Below are positions 62,671-64,000 of a stretch of DNA of 64,000 nt, piece after piece. Both the position numbers and the translations under genes were made by a program. Source of the DNA: Bacilli bacterium (GTDB lineage Bacteria; Bacillota; Bacilli; RF39; UBA660); the NCBI GenBank assembly GCA_017525015.1, contig JAFXUK010000012.1:1-64000 (forward strand), in the 5' to 3' direction. Position 1 is the stretch's first letter. Each line of letters starts with the position of its first letter. A model generated the notes under the pieces. That model worked only from the letters and a program-made list of their open reading frames with translations. It ran no database searches and was not told where the DNA came from.

Positions 62671-63219
62671 ATGGATAAGAGAATTATTAAAACTAAAAAA
62701 AAGTTAACAAACACTCTGCTAGAATTACTAAACGAAAAAAAGATTAAAGATATTACTGTTCTTGAATTATGCAAAAAAGCTAATATTAATAGAACTACAT
62801 TCTACAAATATTATAAAGATGTAGATGACTTTGTTTATAGTATTGAAGAATCATTAATATCTGATTTAGAAAAACACATAAGTGATATTAAAAGAAATTA
62901 CTTAATATCATACACAAGCAAAATAATAGAGACAATAAAAGAACATAAAGATATTTATTCATGCTTACTAAGTGAAAATGGAGACCATACATTCTTAAGA
63001 AAAATCTTAGGTCTTGTTCATGAAGAAAGTATAAATGAATGGCAAAAGTTATTAAAGAAAGCTTCTCGTGAAGATTTAGATAAAATATACAAATTTATTG
63101 TTGATGGAACAATCGGTATCATTGAAAAATGGATTAAAGACGATTTTGCTGAAGAACCAAATAATGTATCTGTATTCATCAATAAAATTTGTATGAGTGG
63201 ACTAAGCAGTTTCATTTAA
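62671..63219 (+). CDS. TetR/AcrR-family transcriptional regulator
   Basis: The 182-residue protein has an N-terminal TetR helix-turn-helix: IIKTKKKLTNTLLELLNEKKIKDITVLELCKKANINRTTFYKYYKDVDDF (about 5-55), with the typical TTFYKYY. The C-terminal part matches the TetR_C_8/DhaS-like form (a short ligand/dimer domain). ATG 62671 with AAAGGTGG is chosen. Divergent from the alcohol dehydrogenase gene; a control link is inferred from position only. The ligand is unknown. Confidence 0.85.
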   Translation: MDKRIIKTKKKLTNTLLELLNEKKIKDITVLELCKKANINRTTFYKYYKDVDDFVYSIEESLISDLEKHISDIKRNYLISYTSKIIETIKEHKDIYSCLLSENGDHTFLRKILGLVHEESINEWQKLLKKASREDLDKIYKFIVDGTIGIIEKWIKDDFAEEPNNVSVFINKICMSGLSSFI

Positions 63220-63246
63220 AAAGAACTAATCCAAAATTAGTTCTTT
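63220..63246. terminator. Bidirectional terminator between convergent genes
   Basis: AAAGAACTAAT/ATTAGTTCTTT, an 11-bp stem with a 5-nt loop and a T7 run on the + strand; A-rich on the other side. Confidence 0.9.
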
Positions 63247-63885
63247 TTTTATGCTTTCTTCATCAGTATTCTCATAGAATAATACTACCAACTTATTATC
63301 ATTATTAACATATAAATAATAACCGTTGTCTTTAATACTCTTCATCGTATATAAACTATCTTCTGATTCAATAGTATCTTCTATTTCTTTAAATAATTCT
63401 TCCTCAGTTAAAGAATAGTTACTTAATAAATCCTTATTCTTTAGTATTTTACCTTTATCTAATGATAAAACATATACCATACTCTTATCATCATTAAATT
63501 TATTGTTAATTAAAAACTTATAATTAACTACTAGAGATAAATAATCATCTGTTTTATAAAAATCATAAGAAATAATATTACCACTTTTTAACTTATCATT
63601 TTCTACAACATAGTTTTTATATGATTTATTAATAAAACTTCTTAACTCCATATTAACATTACTAGCATCTACACTATTTAAGTTAACATATATCATTTCT
63701 AAATCATATTTATCTCCGTTACTTAAAACATATGATTCAACAACATCAGAATAAACATATGGTTTATCTTCATCAACAAGTTTCAAAACAAAGTTTTCAT
63801 CTTCTTTTGTTTCCTCATTAGTATTCTTTTTACCACAAGCAACTACTAATAATATAACACATACAATAAGCCATACTTTCTTCAT
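63226..63885 (-). CDS. Putative lipoprotein of unknown function
   Basis: A 219-residue protein with a lipoprotein signal: MKKVWLIVCVILLVVACGKK, lipobox LVVAC with Cys17, followed by an acidic linker. It should be processed by Lgt (encoded at 23547) and Lsp and be held on the outer face of the membrane. The mature domain is Asp/Asn/Ser-rich with no recognised family. ATG 63885 with GTGGTGAT is used over a start four codons upstream. Confidence 0.72.
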   Translation of the reverse strand: MKKVWLIVCVILLVVACGKKNTNEETKEDENFVLKLVDEDKPYVYSDVVESYVLSNGDKYDLEMIYVNLNSVDASNVNMELRSFINKSYKNYVVENDKLKSGNIISYDFYKTDDYLSLVVNYKFLINNKFNDDKSMVYVLSLDKGKILKNKDLLSNYSLTEEELFKEIEDTIESEDSLYTMKSIKDNGYYLYVNNDNKLVVLFYENTDEESIKKELILD

Positions 63886-63901
63886 ATGTATCACCACTTA
63901 A

Positions 63902-63910
63902 ATTATATCA
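63902..63910 (-). promoter_or_regulatory. Extended -10 promoter of the lipoprotein gene
   Basis: TGA-TATAAT on the minus strand next to the preceding terminator's T-run. Confidence 0.62.
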
Positions 63911-63923
63911 TACCAAAAGAAAA

Positions 63924-63939
63924 ACAGACACCTGTCTGT
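63924..63939 (-). terminator. Terminator after the partial gene at the right edge
   Basis: ACAGACA/TGTCTGT palindrome with a tight loop, then T5 on the minus strand, directly after a TAA stop. Confidence 0.75.
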
Positions 63940-63940
63940 A

Positions 63941-64000
63941 TTATTTACTAGTTTTCTTTTTACTCTTCTTAGTATCTTTAGCTACTAATCTAACTTTTAC
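63941..64000 (-). CDS. C-terminal end of a protein entering from the right (partial)
   Basis: The minus strand reads an open frame from the window edge ending VRLVAKDTKKSKKKTSK and TAA at 63943-63941. Only 19 residues are visible, with a Lys/Ser/Thr-rich basic tail. It has a terminator behind it, consistent with a real gene end. Identity cannot be judged. Confidence 0.6.
   Translation of the reverse strand, partial: VKVRLVAKDTKKSKKKTSK

Overview
The window is AT-rich bacterial chromosome with a low-GC Gram-positive (Firmicutes/Bacilli) gene content. Evidence for this includes the secG-rnr-smpB cluster, cdaA-cdaR, mrnC-rlmB-sigH-secE-nusG-ribosomal protein order, an L10 leader, a T-box on lysS, a CIRCE-type operator on htpG, lgt, a FemX-like ligase, YugP and a DRTGG/CBS pyrophosphatase. 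TGG encodes Trp and TGA is used as a stop (femX-like gene, tsaC, radical SAM gene), so this is not the Mycoplasma code. A walled, uncultured gut-type Bacilli lineage (RF39-like) would fit, but that placement is inference. No phage, insertion sequence, CRISPR array or integron was seen.

Layout. 1-326: the 5' end of a leftward 16S rRNA gene with its leader and a strong promoter. 327-8745: leftward housekeeping genes (DUF402 phosphatase, S41 protease, membrane protein, cdaR-cdaA, smpB-rnr-secG, DUF308). 8846-11532: a FemX-like ligase converging on a class A beta-lactamase-like serine hydrolase. 11573-23498: the translation/transcription supercluster, read leftward as mrnC, rlmB, sigH-like, secE, nusG, an unknown gene, rplK, rplA, rplJ, rplL, two pilin-like/membrane genes, rpsL, rpsG, fusA, tuf. 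rpoB/rpoC and rpmG are not in their usual places. 23547-36608: lgt, duplicated DUF4190 genes, uvrA, a radical SAM gene, an SDR, a PPase and uvrB. 36672-42423: a nucleotidyltransferase-like gene, a GH10-like tail-anchored protein, unknown genes, tsaC, yugP. 42436-47201: cysS, a permease, lysS with T-box, tRNA-Arg. 47205-49944: two paralogous unknown proteins beside a HipA-like kinase. 50000-56746: typA, a membrane protein paired with a large Pro-rich-tailed protein, DUF308, an unknown gene. 56816-64000: gmk, ASCH, YbaK, tandem membrane paralogs, htpG, a FucO-like dehydrogenase with a divergent TetR regulator, a lipoprotein, and the end of a further gene.

Most genes lie on the minus strand in short transcription units. 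Typically an intrinsic terminator overlaps the stop codon, and the next promoter (often extended -10, TGnTATAAT) sits directly against or inside that hairpin. Ribosome binding sites are often of the AGGTGA type. Many automatic long starts were trimmed here to ATG codons with such sites.

The best candidates for something undescribed are the GH10-like protein with no signal peptide and a C-terminal membrane anchor (37039-38766), the HipA-like kinase next to a tandem pair of unknown paralogs (47227-49944), the pilin-leader-like pair occupying the rpoBC position (16008-16954), and the large coiled-coil/Pro-rich protein with its small membrane partner (51913-55369).
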